Source: Saccharum officinarum
Taxonomy: Eukaryota > Streptophyta > Magnoliopsida > Poales > Poaceae
Length of the DNA: 64,000 bases
NCBI GenBank assembly: GCA_020631735.1
Contig: CM036170.1
Coordinates: 66,169,737-66,233,736, forward strand
Direction: 5' to 3'
Below are positions 1-11,700 of the stretch, piece by piece. How positions within the stretch are numbered: position 1 is the stretch's first letter; each line of letters starts with the position of its first letter. Made by a program: the position numbers and the translations under genes. The notes below the pieces were generated by a model. It was given only the letters and a program-made list of their open reading frames with translations. It was not told the origin of the DNA and did no database searches.

Positions 1-219
1 AAAGGATATTTAAAATTTTAACTCCCTAGAATAAATTAGATACAACTCGATTATGTGTTCTACTAAACAAAGATATTTAAATATTAAAAAATTTAAAGAA
101 CGCTATCATCCTAGGAAAGGTGTCCTAATAGGATAATGATTCATTTGGGAATACTCAACACAGATCAAATTGAGTTTGTGTTATATTTACTTCTTATAGC
201 TATGTGCTCAACTACACGT

Positions 220-1010
220 CTTTGCCGGCTTGCTGGTGCACCTTGGCTTGCGTATTATGTACATCGTGGTGTGCTTCCGCCGGTGCTACTTGACATGCCA
301 AAGTCGCCACGGTGGCTCGCGATGTGCGAGCGCCATGCCGATGCGCGCGCGGTGCTCGTGCACACCTCGGAGACCCGATCGAGGCCGACCTGCGCCTCGA
401 GGAGCTCAAGCAGGCCATCAAGGAACCACATGTTAGTGACAGTGACGGAGGCAACGTGCGAGCGTGCGTTGGATCCTCATCTGCGTGGTCGATGTGCACT
501 TCTTCCAGCAAGCATCGGCATCGACGCTATCGTGCTCTACAGCCCGCTGGTGTTCTGCAAGGCCGGCATGTCGTCCAACAAGGTCATCCTCGGCGACAGC
601 GTCGGGCGTCGGCATCGTCAAGATGTGCTTCGTCCTGTTGGCCACCCTCTTCACGGACCGCCTCAGTCGGCAGCCGCTCCTCCACGCTAGCACAGCTGGC
701 GTAGCCGCGTCCATGGTTTCACTGGGCGCGACGCTCTGTGTTGATGTGGCGTCAGCCGCGAGCACGGCGGCCAGCGTCTTGTCGGCTCTGGCCTTCATGG
801 TGGCGCTCTCATCTGGTTCAGGCCCCTGGCGGGCACATACAGCGCCGAGATCATGCTGTTGCGCCTGCGCGAGCAGGGCATAAGCCTAGGCATGGCGGTG
901 AACTAGCTGACGTGCGTGTTGGTGAGCATGATGTTCATCTCGCTCGCCGACGTGATCACCATGCCTGCATGATGTTCATCTCGCTCGCCGACACGATCAC
1001 CATGCTTGTA
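220..1010 (+). pseudogene. Polyol/monosaccharide transporter (MFS) fragment, decayed
   Basis: Translated pieces in shifting frames resemble plant polyol transporters, which are proton-coupled sugar-alcohol carriers of the plasma membrane. The pieces run in the right order: a helix followed by the MPKSPRWL motif (family: PESPRWL) near 291-330, ADLRLEELKQAI near 385-420, a GIDAIVLYSP-like segment near 512-550, a DRLSRQPLL segment near 655-690 (family: DRxGRRPLL), and a degenerate VYSAEI..LR..GISLGMAVN segment near 835-905 with an in-frame stop. At least three frame changes and no intact 5' end show it is a relic, roughly the middle of a 500-residue protein. No introns are visible, so it could be a truncated single-exon copy. 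The family call is fairly safe; the exact substrate is inference. Confidence 0.72.
929..1010. repeat. Tandem duplication of about 40 bp in the transporter relic
   Basis: The segment beginning gatgttcatctcgctcgcc at 929 is repeated directly from 969 with a few substitutions. It encodes the MMFISLAD stretch of the transporter twice, so the duplication is a local event in the pseudogene. Confidence 0.75.
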
Positions 1011-1024
1011 TGCTTCTTGCTCCC

Positions 1025-1690
1025 ATTGCAACGCACGGGCATATTTTGCTATAAAATAATAAATAAAGAAACATTGAGTAGTAATAAATATATACCAAGC
1101 TTTGCATGAAGGAAGAATCCCGTCAAAAAAAATAACGTCCAGCCAAAGATAAAAAAAATGAAAAATTAAGAATTAAACTTGAGACCTCTCACACAAAAAT
1201 AAAATGGCATACCACTACACTACGAAGAAGTTAAAGAAATACTTGCCGTTTACCGAATATATACAGATCTACAGATGAAGGAAGGAAAGATTGGAAAAGA
1301 ACAAAAACAAGTGAGCACACCCTGAACCGTGCTCGTGTTTGTGTGTATGATTGCACTTAAGTTTTTTTTTTGACGAAAATTACTGCACTTTAGTCATTAG
1401 ATGAATATAAACCCCAGGCCGGCCCAGCACCACGCGCCACGCCCACTCTCTCTGCCGTCAGCCCAACAACGGCAGCGACCTTGGCCCGTTCGCGGCCCAG
1501 GTAGCAAAGGCCGCTCTTACGTGAGCACATAACCCAAAAATATCATTAGTAAAAATAAATAAAAACGTAACTAACATATGATTCGAACCTTGGCCTTAGA
1601 AAGACAGATGCAAACCACTGAACCACTACGTCATTGCTGTGTGGGACTTGTAACTTTGTTTTTACTAGCAAAAGTGCCCGTGCGATGCAA
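1025..1690. mobile_element. Unclassified element bounded by about 25-bp inverted repeats
   Basis: The sequence ttgcaacgcacgggcat at about 1027 followed by attttgcta is mirrored near 1664-1690 by tagcaaaagtgcccgtgcga followed by tgcaa. The two ends are near-perfect reverse complements. The 600-bp interior is AT-rich with no credible ORF. This looks like a small non-autonomous DNA element, but I could not see a convincing target-site duplication. Confidence 0.4.
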
Positions 1691-2769
1691 ATTATGTTTT
1701 ACTCTTTATATAAAATTTAATAAACATGTCTATGTATCTCTCTTTTCTTCGTGTTGGCGTGTCAATCTAATTCGAGCACCACACTTTTCTTGTTTTTCTA
1801 CTTACTTCTTCCATCGCATGCCATCTCCTCGGCAATTCTTACGGTTATTACTACCCACATTGCTCCAACCCAGATGAGTCTGGTTGCGCTCTGCCAAGAC
1901 ATCGGAAAAACGCATAATACAACCGGGGCTATAGCCATGGGACACCTGGAGACTCGGGGTTGGACGATAAGGTCCGTACCTCTAGCGCCAGTGGCAAAGA
2001 CATGCACGGGACTAGCAGTTCAGCCATTCTGGCCAGATGGCCCTAGCATAGCCACGTCCATGCCCGATGGCGACTCAAATTCTCGCTGCATGTGTCTAGC
2101 GTGCGGACCGTTCTGGCACCTTGGACGACAAGCAGTCCATGCCTAGACATGATGGTGTGACAAAGAACACTGGTCATCTTGGTGAAGAAAGGTGATGGCC
2201 GACATGCGCTGATGAACAAGGGTTTCGGGACGGCAGGAACTCCTCCTCAGATCGAGTCGTCCGAGCAATGCTCAGTAGCACTGGTGTAAACAGCGGAGGT
2301 GGAGGCAGAGCTCGCACATGTCGGTGAAGTTGCTATACGGTATCTGAACTCGACACTCACGACAGCAGCGGGACCCGTGGAGCATCTCAATCGGTGAGAC
2401 CTGACTATGGAATGAATCGGCGACGAGATCCTCTTCCTCCGATTGAATAACATAATAGTGTGCGCTTGGTAATGCGGCAATGACTGTTGTAGCAAACAAA
2501 TTATGGGGTTGTAAGCATATGCGAGTTCAATTCTAGAAACATAAGCCAATCCGGATGAAGAACGAGCTAAGCAGGTACGACATAGATGCCCCATTTTGAT
2601 TTTGATCTGGGTTTTTTATTTTGTTAGTAAGTTTGATTATTTCCTGCCTTCTTATTTTAGTTGATTTCTAACTTCTATATCTACGGCACGCATACGGAGT
2701 CCGGCCATGCAAAAGGACACTGTGGTATTTTAAAATAAAAAATGAGTTGAAATATGAATCTTATCTTAA
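1691..2769. other. Intergenic, no gene recognised
   Basis: Mixed-composition DNA with only short ORFs that resemble nothing I know and show no splice or codon pattern. No clear repeat boundary was seen. Confidence 0.5.
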
Positions 2770-3067
2770 TTTTTAATATTATATATCTTATTACCATGGA
2801 GAGCTTTTTTAATTTTGTTTTTTTGTTTTTTATTTTGCCGTGCTTTTCTTTTTTTTGTTTCGGACCTGCCACATATTCCTTTTTGTTTCGTTTTTCCTCT
2901 TCAGAGCACGTAAAAGACAATTTTTAATATTATATATCTTATTACCACGGAGAGCTTTTTTAATTTTGTTTTTTGTTTTTTATTTTGCCGTGCTTTTTTT
3001 TTGTCCGGACCTGCCACATATTCCTTTTTTGGTTTCGTTTTTCCTCTTCAGAGCACGTAAAAGACAA
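2770..3067. repeat. Two tandem copies of a 150-bp AT-rich unit
   Basis: The unit starts tttttaatattatatatc and ends at gagcacgtaaaagacaa. Copy 1 spans about 2770-2920 and copy 2 about 2921-3067. The copies differ mainly in T-run length. The short ORFs here on both strands are low-complexity Phe/Leu or Lys readings and are not genes. Confidence 0.85.
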
Positions 3068-4159
3068 AAACAAATCACGTGATTGGAAAATTAAAAGAAA
3101 GCAAAGGCTTTACATGCACATGATTTATTGGAGGAAAGCAAATTGATTAATGTATCTTGGTTGATGACGTGGTGAACATGCAAGTAAGGGAACATAATAA
3201 GAGGAAATATATATGCACATGCGTGCGTGTGCAGATTATTTGGCCGGTCGAGCAAGAAGCAGCCATGCCTTTGGACTCGTATATTCCGTACATCTTCATT
3301 TACATGGCCAATAGATTTAGAATTTTTTAATTTGTAACTGAGAGGAAATTACGTGCCTTCTAGGGAGGTCATGTCGTATCTAGTTAGAATTTTTTTTATA
3401 TAAATTTAGGAGAAGTCTTACCTCTTACATGTAATCTTAGTTAAGTATATATCTTATGAGGAAATTTTGCCTCTTTATTATTATATTAGGCATAGATATA
3501 GATCCATAAATATCTCGTCCTCCGGCGCGTGGCCTGGTCTCGTCCGGTGGCGGCGCGCGTGCTAGCCTCTTTTCTTGGCGAGATCTCGTCCTCCGGCGTC
3601 ATGTTGGTGGATCTGGCGGGGCTCTATCTCCCGGAGTGAGCCAGCGAATCTTCTCTGTCCCTTAGCCTCTCTCTCTTCTCCCTCCTCACACGGTGCACCT
3701 TGTAGGGACCGAGATCCGGCGTGGACATGGGCCACGAGGCCTCCGGCGACTCTGCGCGCGTGCGAACTGGACAGTGCTCAATCGTCCTCGGCAAGTGCCT
3801 CCGTTGTCGAGGGCAAGCTCTTCAGCAACTGACTGACATCCGTTCGTGTTGTCAGGTACGAGCAGTCATAACTTTCAACCTCATGCCTTTTTCCTTTGCT
3901 GAAATTGGTGCTAAATGTGATTTGTAATTCTTCTGTTGTTCAGGTATAGGTTTCGCCTCTTTTTTCTTGCTTGTGGTGGATGCATACATATAACAATCCA
4001 AATTTCCCTGTCATGTTCCTCGATTAGACTCCTTTGCTATCAATTATCCGGGCCTTGCAGGGATTGGAAAGAGCTTTTTATGATTAGATTAGATAGAGAA
4101 GAGGGAAGTATTTTTGCAGTGAAAATAAAGCAGCAAACACTGGGCTTAGACTGTTGGTC
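3068..4159. other. Intergenic, left flank of the copia insertion
   Basis: A GC-richer patch at 3520-3830 has short ORFs without recognisable domains. The last bases before 4160 continue directly at 24980 if the copia element and one GATAG copy are removed, so 3068-4159 and 24985 onward were once contiguous. Confidence 0.55.
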
Positions 4160-4164
4160 GATAG

Positions 4165-5459
4165 TGTTAGATATAATATGGGCTTGGCCCATTAAATATT
4201 TAATAAATTAAATAAAACTCTATTGTCTAAATAATGCGCATTAAATGATTTAGTCCCGTATAGTATTTTAAGCGAAGGTTAACTGAACTTAACGGTTGGT
4301 TTTTGACCGGTTACTTTGAAAAATTGAGACAAGGATAACAGATTGCCATACGCGCGCGCCACCGCCGCCCGGACCGTGGGCGGGCGAGGCTTAATTTTTT
4401 ACCACCCGCCGCCTAGGCTGTGGGCGTGACGGGCGGGCGAGGCTTAATTTTTTACCACTCTGAAACTCACAAGCAACCAAGTTGGTATTTATTACGGGAG
4501 TTTCTCCTGGAAGGCCTCTCTCTCTCAGCCGCTAGCCTCTTCATCTCCTGATGCAAGCTCTTCCCCTCCCTCTCTCAGCTGCTAGCCTCTTCATCTCCTG
4601 ACGCAAGCTCTTCCCCTCCCTCCTTCTGTTGCCTATAAACTAAGAGCCTTCCCTACAGTTAGGAACTCTTGGGCGCGCTCACGAGATGGAAGAGTAGGCC
4701 TTCGGAGCGTCTCCGTCTAGATGGCTGAAGTTGAAACTCACAAGCAACTAAGTTGGTATTTATTACAGGAGTTTCTCCTGGAAGGCCTCTCTCTCAGCCG
4801 CTAGCCTCTTCATCTCCTGACGCAAGCTCTTCCCCTCCCTCCTTCTGTTGCTTATAAACTGAGAGCCTTCCTTACAGTTAGGAACTCTTGGACACACCAC
4901 AAATCTAGTAGCACGAGTTCTTCCCGTTCCGTCTCCTGCGCGCACACGAGATGGAAGAGTAGGCCTCGGAACGTCTCCGTCCAGCGAGCTCACCTGCTCG
5001 GGTGAAGGGCGGCCATCACGTTTTTGGAGAGTGTCCAGCAGAGACGACACGACTGCTTGCTTGATCCACTCCCTGTTCCCGGCGTTGGCATAAGGTGTTG
5101 ATCGTCTTCCTCCTGGCGACGCGGTCTTCACGACATTCTCTCTGCAATGCACCGATCGGGACGGCTACAACGACAAAGCACCATGTCGCTTTTGGGTGTT
5201 TCCGGCTCTACCGCAAGGTATAATCTTGTTAACCATCTTATTCTTTTAATTGTCTCGTTCATGACCTTGTTGGTTAGTGTTAAACGGATGATAACCATGT
5301 TTTGCTTGAACAATATCATGAGAAATACCTTGTTGGTTAACACTATATTGATATGCATGATGTTTTACTTGAACAAGCATATATACGATATCATGATCAT
5401 TTTTTATTAAATCATTTTTATGGATTAAATTAAACATGAATTTGCCTAAATTTCTAACA
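4165..5459 (+). repeat. 5' LTR of the copia element (1295 bp, internally duplicated)
   Basis: Homologous to 24057-24979 but about 370 bp longer. The extra length comes from internal tandem duplications: a segment of about 52 bp (gggcgggcgaggcttaattt at about 4378 and again at about 4430), a roughly 50-bp repeat of the gctagcctcttcatctcctg segment near 4530-4610, and a 271-bp unit starting tgaaactcac at 4461 and again at 4732. The larger duplication also doubles the probable promoter box (cctataaac near 4633 and cttataaac near 4852). Confidence 0.9.
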
Positions 5460-5708
5460 TTCCAAAAACGTGATTATAGGCAATTTTCATCTGTTGGCTT
5501 TGCGGGTTTGCTGAAACCAACGCCGTTTGAGGACACTCATTATAAGAGATGGTACCAGAAAACTATTATATGGTTGTCCTTTATGCGTTGCTTTTATGTA
5601 GTGCTTGAGCAGTCTGTTGGTGTGCAAAACGTTGATGAGCAACGTGCATTTGATCATGATGACACCACTTGCAAGGCTACTTTGTTGAGCATTATTGGGG
5701 ATTCTCTC
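5460..5708 (+). pseudogene. copia gag, N-terminal part (split by the gypsy insertion)
   Basis: An open frame through this stretch gives a copia gag start (GLLKPTPFEDTHYKRWYQK, then LSFMRC and FDHDDTTCKATLLSIIGDSL). It stops abruptly at the gypsy insertion and resumes in the same family alignment at 17885 (SLIDAYVQL). The frame reads out of the LTR end without a clear gag ATG. Confidence 0.8.
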
Positions 5709-6876
5709 TGATATGCCCACGCCGACCACTCCATCAAGTATACTGACTACATCAAGCAAGATGAAACAATCATCAAGTCAAGCTACACCAGCTCATGTCT
5801 TCGATGGACAAATTACTCGTAGCCGAGCTAAACAGCTACAACAAGAGGTGCACGCGCTACTTTGTGAAATTCCATTTATTAATGAGAATTATATACTTCC
5901 TAAATCGTGCATGTTGCTATTACTCAGGTTCACCAAGGAGGATGACAAGGACACGCCGAGACTGAACCAGAGAGGAGAACTACATCGAACCAGTTTGGCC
6001 TGGCAAAATTGTCATGAAGAAACAGTCATATCTTTTGATTCATAAAAGCTGTGAAGGTCCATGAGCACTTGTTGGAAAGGTGTTGAAGTCAACTTTCTAA
6101 TGCCACTAAGTGCCGAGTGCTTTAGAGCTCCCAGCTTGGCAGCCGAGTGCTTTTGGTGCAGACTGTTCAGAAGATCAATGGCCAGCCTGATATCCAAGTT
6201 TCTGTGAGAAACTGTATCACTCTACAATATTTCGTGAAGCATGCTACACATGGTGTGAAAGGTTATCAAATTAGCTTTCCAACGCATCTGGTCCCGCGTC
6301 TTTTGGATGTTCCTAGGTGGAGCTATGATCAAAACATTGAAGACCACTCAAAAGGCCAGAAGACACGCGGGAAATTGACGACCACTGCATGAATGATCAA
6401 GCCAGTTGGCCTTCCACCTTCCCACGTGGCTCTTTCAGTTTACATCTATTTTTAGAGACTAGTTGTTAGTATAAATACCCCTTATTTGTAAGCCAAAAGA
6501 AAGAAACCAACTTTTTTTGATGAATTAAGATTATCCCAGTGATATTTGCAGCTGAGCTGCTTGAGTGTCTTACTCAACCCTTGTTCTTCCTTGTTCTTCT
6601 TGAACTTGTGGAGAGATCTCTCTGAGATCCACTAATTCGTGCTCTGCGGGTTCCAGTACGGCTGCCCCGTCTTGTGTGGATTAGCTCCGGTTGTGGTTCT
6701 GCGGTCCTTCGGAGATCGAGTCAAAGTCTTCGCGGTTTCGGTGTCTCTCTCCCCGTCGCTTGGTCACAATCAACCTTGGCCAGGTGTAAAGCCTTTTCAG
6801 CAAGTTATCCCCATTACCGAAACCTACTGACGTGAAGATCGGGCCACCCTTCACCAAACCAATTCGATGCATATCA
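5709..6876 (+). repeat. 5' LTR of the gypsy element (1168 bp)
   Basis: Nearly identical to 16713-17879. The first 300 bp can still be read as the polyprotein tail (ITRSRAK motif near 5810-5835), because the same sequence in the 3' LTR is coding. Confidence 0.93.
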
Positions 6877-6878
6877 TG

Positions 6879-6891
6879 TGGTAATCAGAGC
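6879..6891 (+). other. Primer-binding site of the gypsy element
   Basis: tggtaatcagagc lies two bases after the 5' LTR and matches the initiator tRNA-Met type site TGGTATCAGAGC with one extra base. Confidence 0.75.
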
Positions 6892-7555
6892 TATCGTTGT
6901 CACGGTAGGTTCGTTTTTATCACCCACCCCCACCCTTTTCAATCTGTTACAGTTTTCCCTATCCACATATTCATCCCTGTGTTTATCTTTTACATATATT
7001 TGTTTGTCCTATAGTCCAACGCCTAAAAAAACCTATAGCCCTTTTGACGGTACTGTTATCTTGTGTTTGTGTTCTTCCAGTTGCTAGTCACCACCGTTTA
7101 CATATATCTTTTCTAATCAGCGACCCCGTTTGTGTTATAAAAAAAGGAAGAGTCAACCAAAAAAAAGAAAGAATACAGTATAAAAAAAGAGAAGAGCACA
7201 AATGAAAAGATTCTGAAAATTTTTGTGTTACGGTTGGTTGCTGAAATTTTCAGTTTTCATATCCAAGTTGGTGGTAATCTTGATAGCAGCAATTTATCTT
7301 TTGAGCACATCTTTTTCACTTGTTTGACAGTACCGTTGCCCTCCTTGTTCAGCCACCTGTAGCTCCACCAAAACCCTGAACCGGGACTTTCGATTTGAAA
7401 TCCTTACGACCTCTTTACCACCTCCGTTGAAGCTGTCACACCAGCACCATCACAGTTCTTGAGATCAGGCAAGAACTTGGGTAAGTAAGAGGTGAGTTCG
7501 AGTGTGTCCATATATATTTTTTTCTTTCCACATTTTTTTTCTTGCTGCTCCTATC

Positions 7556-8721
7556 ATGGTAGACTCAGATTCAAGTGTTCATGGTGGACACCGTGGTGAT
7601 AGGGAAACCCCTGTCTCACGGGATGAGATGCGTCGCATGGCTGATTCACTCATGGAGGCCATGGGCAGGCTGCTCGATGAGCGTCTTCCCGCGACTGGAG
7701 GACGTAGAGCACGTCGTGATCAAGAGGACCATCATCGCGAGGAGTCCGGCGATGAGAATTCTGGTTTCGGCCATGGATTCAATCGCTTCGGAGATGGCCC
7801 TGAAGGATCTGGTGGTGGTCGCCATGCTGATTTTAATAATCACCATGGTGGGCGTCGAGCACATAGGCGTAATGCTGATGGTCGCCGCGTGCATTTTGAA
7901 GACGAAGAGTTTGAAGATCACGATCATGAAGAAGGATCTCACAATGATGAAAATCCTTTCGGTCAAGGTGGCAGGTTTGATCGGCGTCATCATCGCCGGC
8001 CTGCTGATTTTGCAGAAAGGGACTACCATCGTGGTCGTCGTCCTCATGACAACCCAGATAACATCGCTCGTGTCAAGTTGAGTATTCCAAAGTTTACTGG
8101 AAAGGAGAATGCTGATGAATTTCTTGAATGGGCTAAGCAGTGTGATCACATATTCCGAGTACATAATCTTTCAGCTCAGCGCCGTGTGAATCTTGCTTCC
8201 GTGGAACTCTCTAGATACGCTCTCACTTGGTGGAACCAAGTGCAGGAGAATCAACGTGATTTGGGACGCGGATATATCAATACATGGGAGGAGATGAAGC
8301 AAGTGATGAGAAGGCGATTCGTGCCATCTAGCTATCAGCGTGATCTCAGGAACCGGTTGCAAATGTTAAAGCAAGGGAAGAGATCAGTTGATGAGTATTT
8401 CAAGGAGATGGAGCTACTGTTGGTGCGGGCTGGAATAAGAGAAGATGTAGAGTCAACAATGGCAAGATTTCTAGGAGGTCTTAATGAAGAAATTTCTGTT
8501 TTTGTGGAGATGTTTCCATATCGTACCTTGTAGGATCTTGTTGATCAAGCTATGCGAACAGAGAAGAAGATTCAGCAAGAGTCATGTGGAAAATCTTATG
8601 GCAGTCATTCTATTGCTGCCCCATGGCACAAACAGCAGTCAAGTACTTCCTATGGTGGTGGACGATCTCATGGAGCTGCAGACAAGTCTTCTCCATCATT
8701 TGTTCCATCAAAGACGGCAGC
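7556..8721 (+). pseudogene. gypsy gag, N-terminal part with one nonsense codon
   Basis: The frame opens at the ATG at 7556 (MVDSDSSVHGGHRG); the in-frame ATG at 7502 is less likely. An acidic, His/Arg-rich N-terminus is followed by a retrotransposon gag domain with LSIPKFTGKENADEFLEW, TWWNQVQ and RFVPSSYQRDLRNRLQ segments. A TAG at 8531-8533 replaces the Gln expected in RTL-Q-DLVDQAM, after which the frame stays open to 8721, where the solo LTR interrupts it. The frame resumes exactly at 13086. Gag would form the virus-like particle; this copy cannot make a full product. Confidence 0.88.
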
Positions 8722-11700
8722 TGTAACACCTCAAGTGTTTAGTCCTTAATTGCATTGCATTTGCATAAGCATGACATGCATAATCCATGTTTAGTATTTC
8801 ATGTAATGCAATTCATGTGTTTGTTTAGGGTTTGTTTGTTTGATTCTATAAAATACTTGGGGGTTGGTGTAACAAAAAGGTAAAGTAGTCAATCATGATC
8901 TACCACACCTTAGCTATACTTAGGGTAACAATTGGATCAAGGTTCATGTTGACCAAAATTACAAAATTACCCTCCAAGACAAGTTTGACCCCCAATTGAC
9001 CATAGAAGGCTCTAGTTTGACCAATTAGAAAGTCTAATTTAGAGACTTTGCATGGAAGAGCACCCTTAAGCAAAGTTGTAGAGAATTTCATGAGGAACAA
9101 AAGTTCTAATATGGCCATCTCATGAAAATGATCAGAACATGCTCAAAAGTGGCCCACAAGTCAGCTAGTGGTGTAATCCCAGGACTTAGAATTTTTCTAA
9201 GTCTGGAATTGGACCTTACAGTTTCACTGATGTCTACTTTAGAAGCTTGTAGTTTGCAAACCAAGCCAAACCAGCCTTCACTCATATTGACAAACTTGTA
9301 GATCACATGTAGCCCTACAACTTTGTCAATATTACCCAAGCCTGGTTCTCAATGGTTCAAGAGATATCGTGCCATGAACATGAGCTGTCAGTCGGCATCG
9401 TTAACTGAAACCCGGTTTCAGTTTCACCGAGCACTACTTTGAGGCCATGTAGTTTCAAATATAAACCGAACCAGCCCAAACACCAATTGACAAAGTTGTT
9501 GACCTCACAAAGCCCTACAAATTTGATGTTATCATCTGCTCCTAACTCGAACCGGTTTAGGAGATATTCGGTGGCAAAATTGCTCTGTCAGTCGACCATC
9601 GCGGACCTGCAATCGGTTTCAGTCAAAGGACACGGCGTGTCGTGGCGCCCGGGCAGGTGAACGCCGCCGCGTGTCCTCCACGCGCCGCGCGCGACCTGGC
9701 GCCTTGGCCAGCTGCCGAGCGCATGAAGGGCACCTCTGCGGTCGCCCCGACATCAACCATCCATTCCCTCCTCCTCCTTCCCTCTCGTTTGCAAAAGGGA
9801 AAGAATCGAGCTCACCGGAGCTCGCGGGGTGTCGGCTCCCCTGTTTCGGTCACTGACCGCGGGGGCCCACCGTCAGCGTCGCGCGCGCAGGCAGGGGCGC
9901 TGAGCGGGCCGAGCGCGCGGGGGAATGCGTTGTGGGCCGAGTTCGTTTCCGGGCCGGCCCAGTCGTCCGAAGTGAAAATGATTTTTATTATTTTGTCACT
10001 GATTTTTGTACAAGTTGGAAAAATAGGAATCTAGGGTTTTAGTGATCCAAAAATCATGAGATAAATTTTGTTAGAATCTACTGGATGTGTAGTATTTTAG
10101 AAAAATATGGATCTGGCATGAGATGTTTAAATTCTGTAAGAATTTATTAGATCCTTTAAATGTGTTTTGGATTGCATGCAAATTTGCTTAATTTATAACT
10201 TGAACTGTAGTGTTCCATAAATTATGAAATTTGGTGGGTAGGTTACTCTATGCTAGTCCTAGCTCTAGTAAAAATTTGGGCATCAGTGCTTAATTAATTG
10301 CCAAGTTATAATGCTATCTTGTGATTCTAGGAAATACTTAAATGAATTTTTGTAATTTTTCTACATGTGCAATGTTCTTATAAATTTTTGGAGAATGTCT
10401 TGGTATCTTAGAGTGTCTAAGAAAAATATGAAATCTGTTGTTTGACACCTTTCAATAGGGTTTCCTATTTATGCAAAAATCAGCCTTATTAGCTTGTGAA
10501 TTTTGTGTAGGGAGTTTCTGTGAATAAAACTTGTTCAAATTTTTACTGTGGTCTCTTTTTGGGTCATAGAGTTCCCTGTAATTTTTGTAGAATTTTAGGA
10601 GCAGTTTATATATATGTTTGAAATTTCACTTAATTACTTAAGTAAATAAAGAAATGGGTTTAAATAAATGTTCTAGGTGGGCACACCTTACTTTCTGGTG
10701 TCTTTGTGATATTTGTGAACTTGTAGTAGCATTAGTTTGGTTTTAAAGAATGTTTGCCACATCAATAAATATTTAACCTTTGTAATTTAGGTTTTCTGGA
10801 CAGCTAAGTAGTAATTCTAAATTGGCTTTAATAAAAATTGGTTGCTGGAAAACTTGTAAATATCAAAGTCACAGTAAACTTGATGAACTAGCTTGTGTCA
10901 AAATTTGGGAGCATTTGTCTTTGTAGTTTGAGAGTTACTGATGTTTTAAGTGGCAGTTCAGAATCTGCTACTCTCTGTTTTGGAGAGGACAGATTCTGGA
11001 ACTTGTGAAGTTTGACTTGGAAAACTTAGGAGTTTGGAGTTGAGGTCTGAAAATGAAGTGTAGTACATTTCTTAGGCTTTCCAGATTGCCTTAGATCATA
11101 TCTTTTGGACTTATAAATCTCCAGTTGTGATAAAAACAAGTAGCTGCTGTCCAGAATGCTTACTGTGGTGTTTTGCTGATTGTTATGGTGAGATATCCTA
11201 AGACCTGCTACTTTTGTAATTGTTAGGTGTTAGGGCCTTAACTGAGGACGAGCAGCTTTATCTTAGGTTAAGTAGATTAGGTGAGTACTTCTCTACTAGA
11301 GAAGAGATTTGCACGTACTAGTAACATAACTTAAATAGAGTATTTTATTCTGAAATGCATTCATTCCGAGCATGTTGCACCCATTTATGCATCCATTATA
11401 TTTATTGTGCATTCATGCAATAGGTGCACCGGAGGGGGTAACTCTCCTCGAATTCGAGCCGGTAATTCCGGAGGAGAACCAGGAGCAGCAGGAGCCCGAG
11501 GAACCAGTCGGCGAAGGAGACGTCGTTGAAGACCTTCCTGAGTGCCCGGACCACAGACCTGCAACCTTTCTGAAAGGCAAGCCCCGGTGCATGCTGAACC
11601 TACTGTTTTATAAATTAATCTTGAGTACTTTTAATTGTTTACTGCATTAAGTTATAGGAGTTATATGAAAACACTTGTTGCATTATACCTGTCCTTGTCC

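Noticed and set aside
2681..3082. Hydrophobic Phe/Leu-rich ORF suggesting a membrane peptide
   Set aside because: It reads T-rich tandem repeat units; frame and length vary with T-run length.
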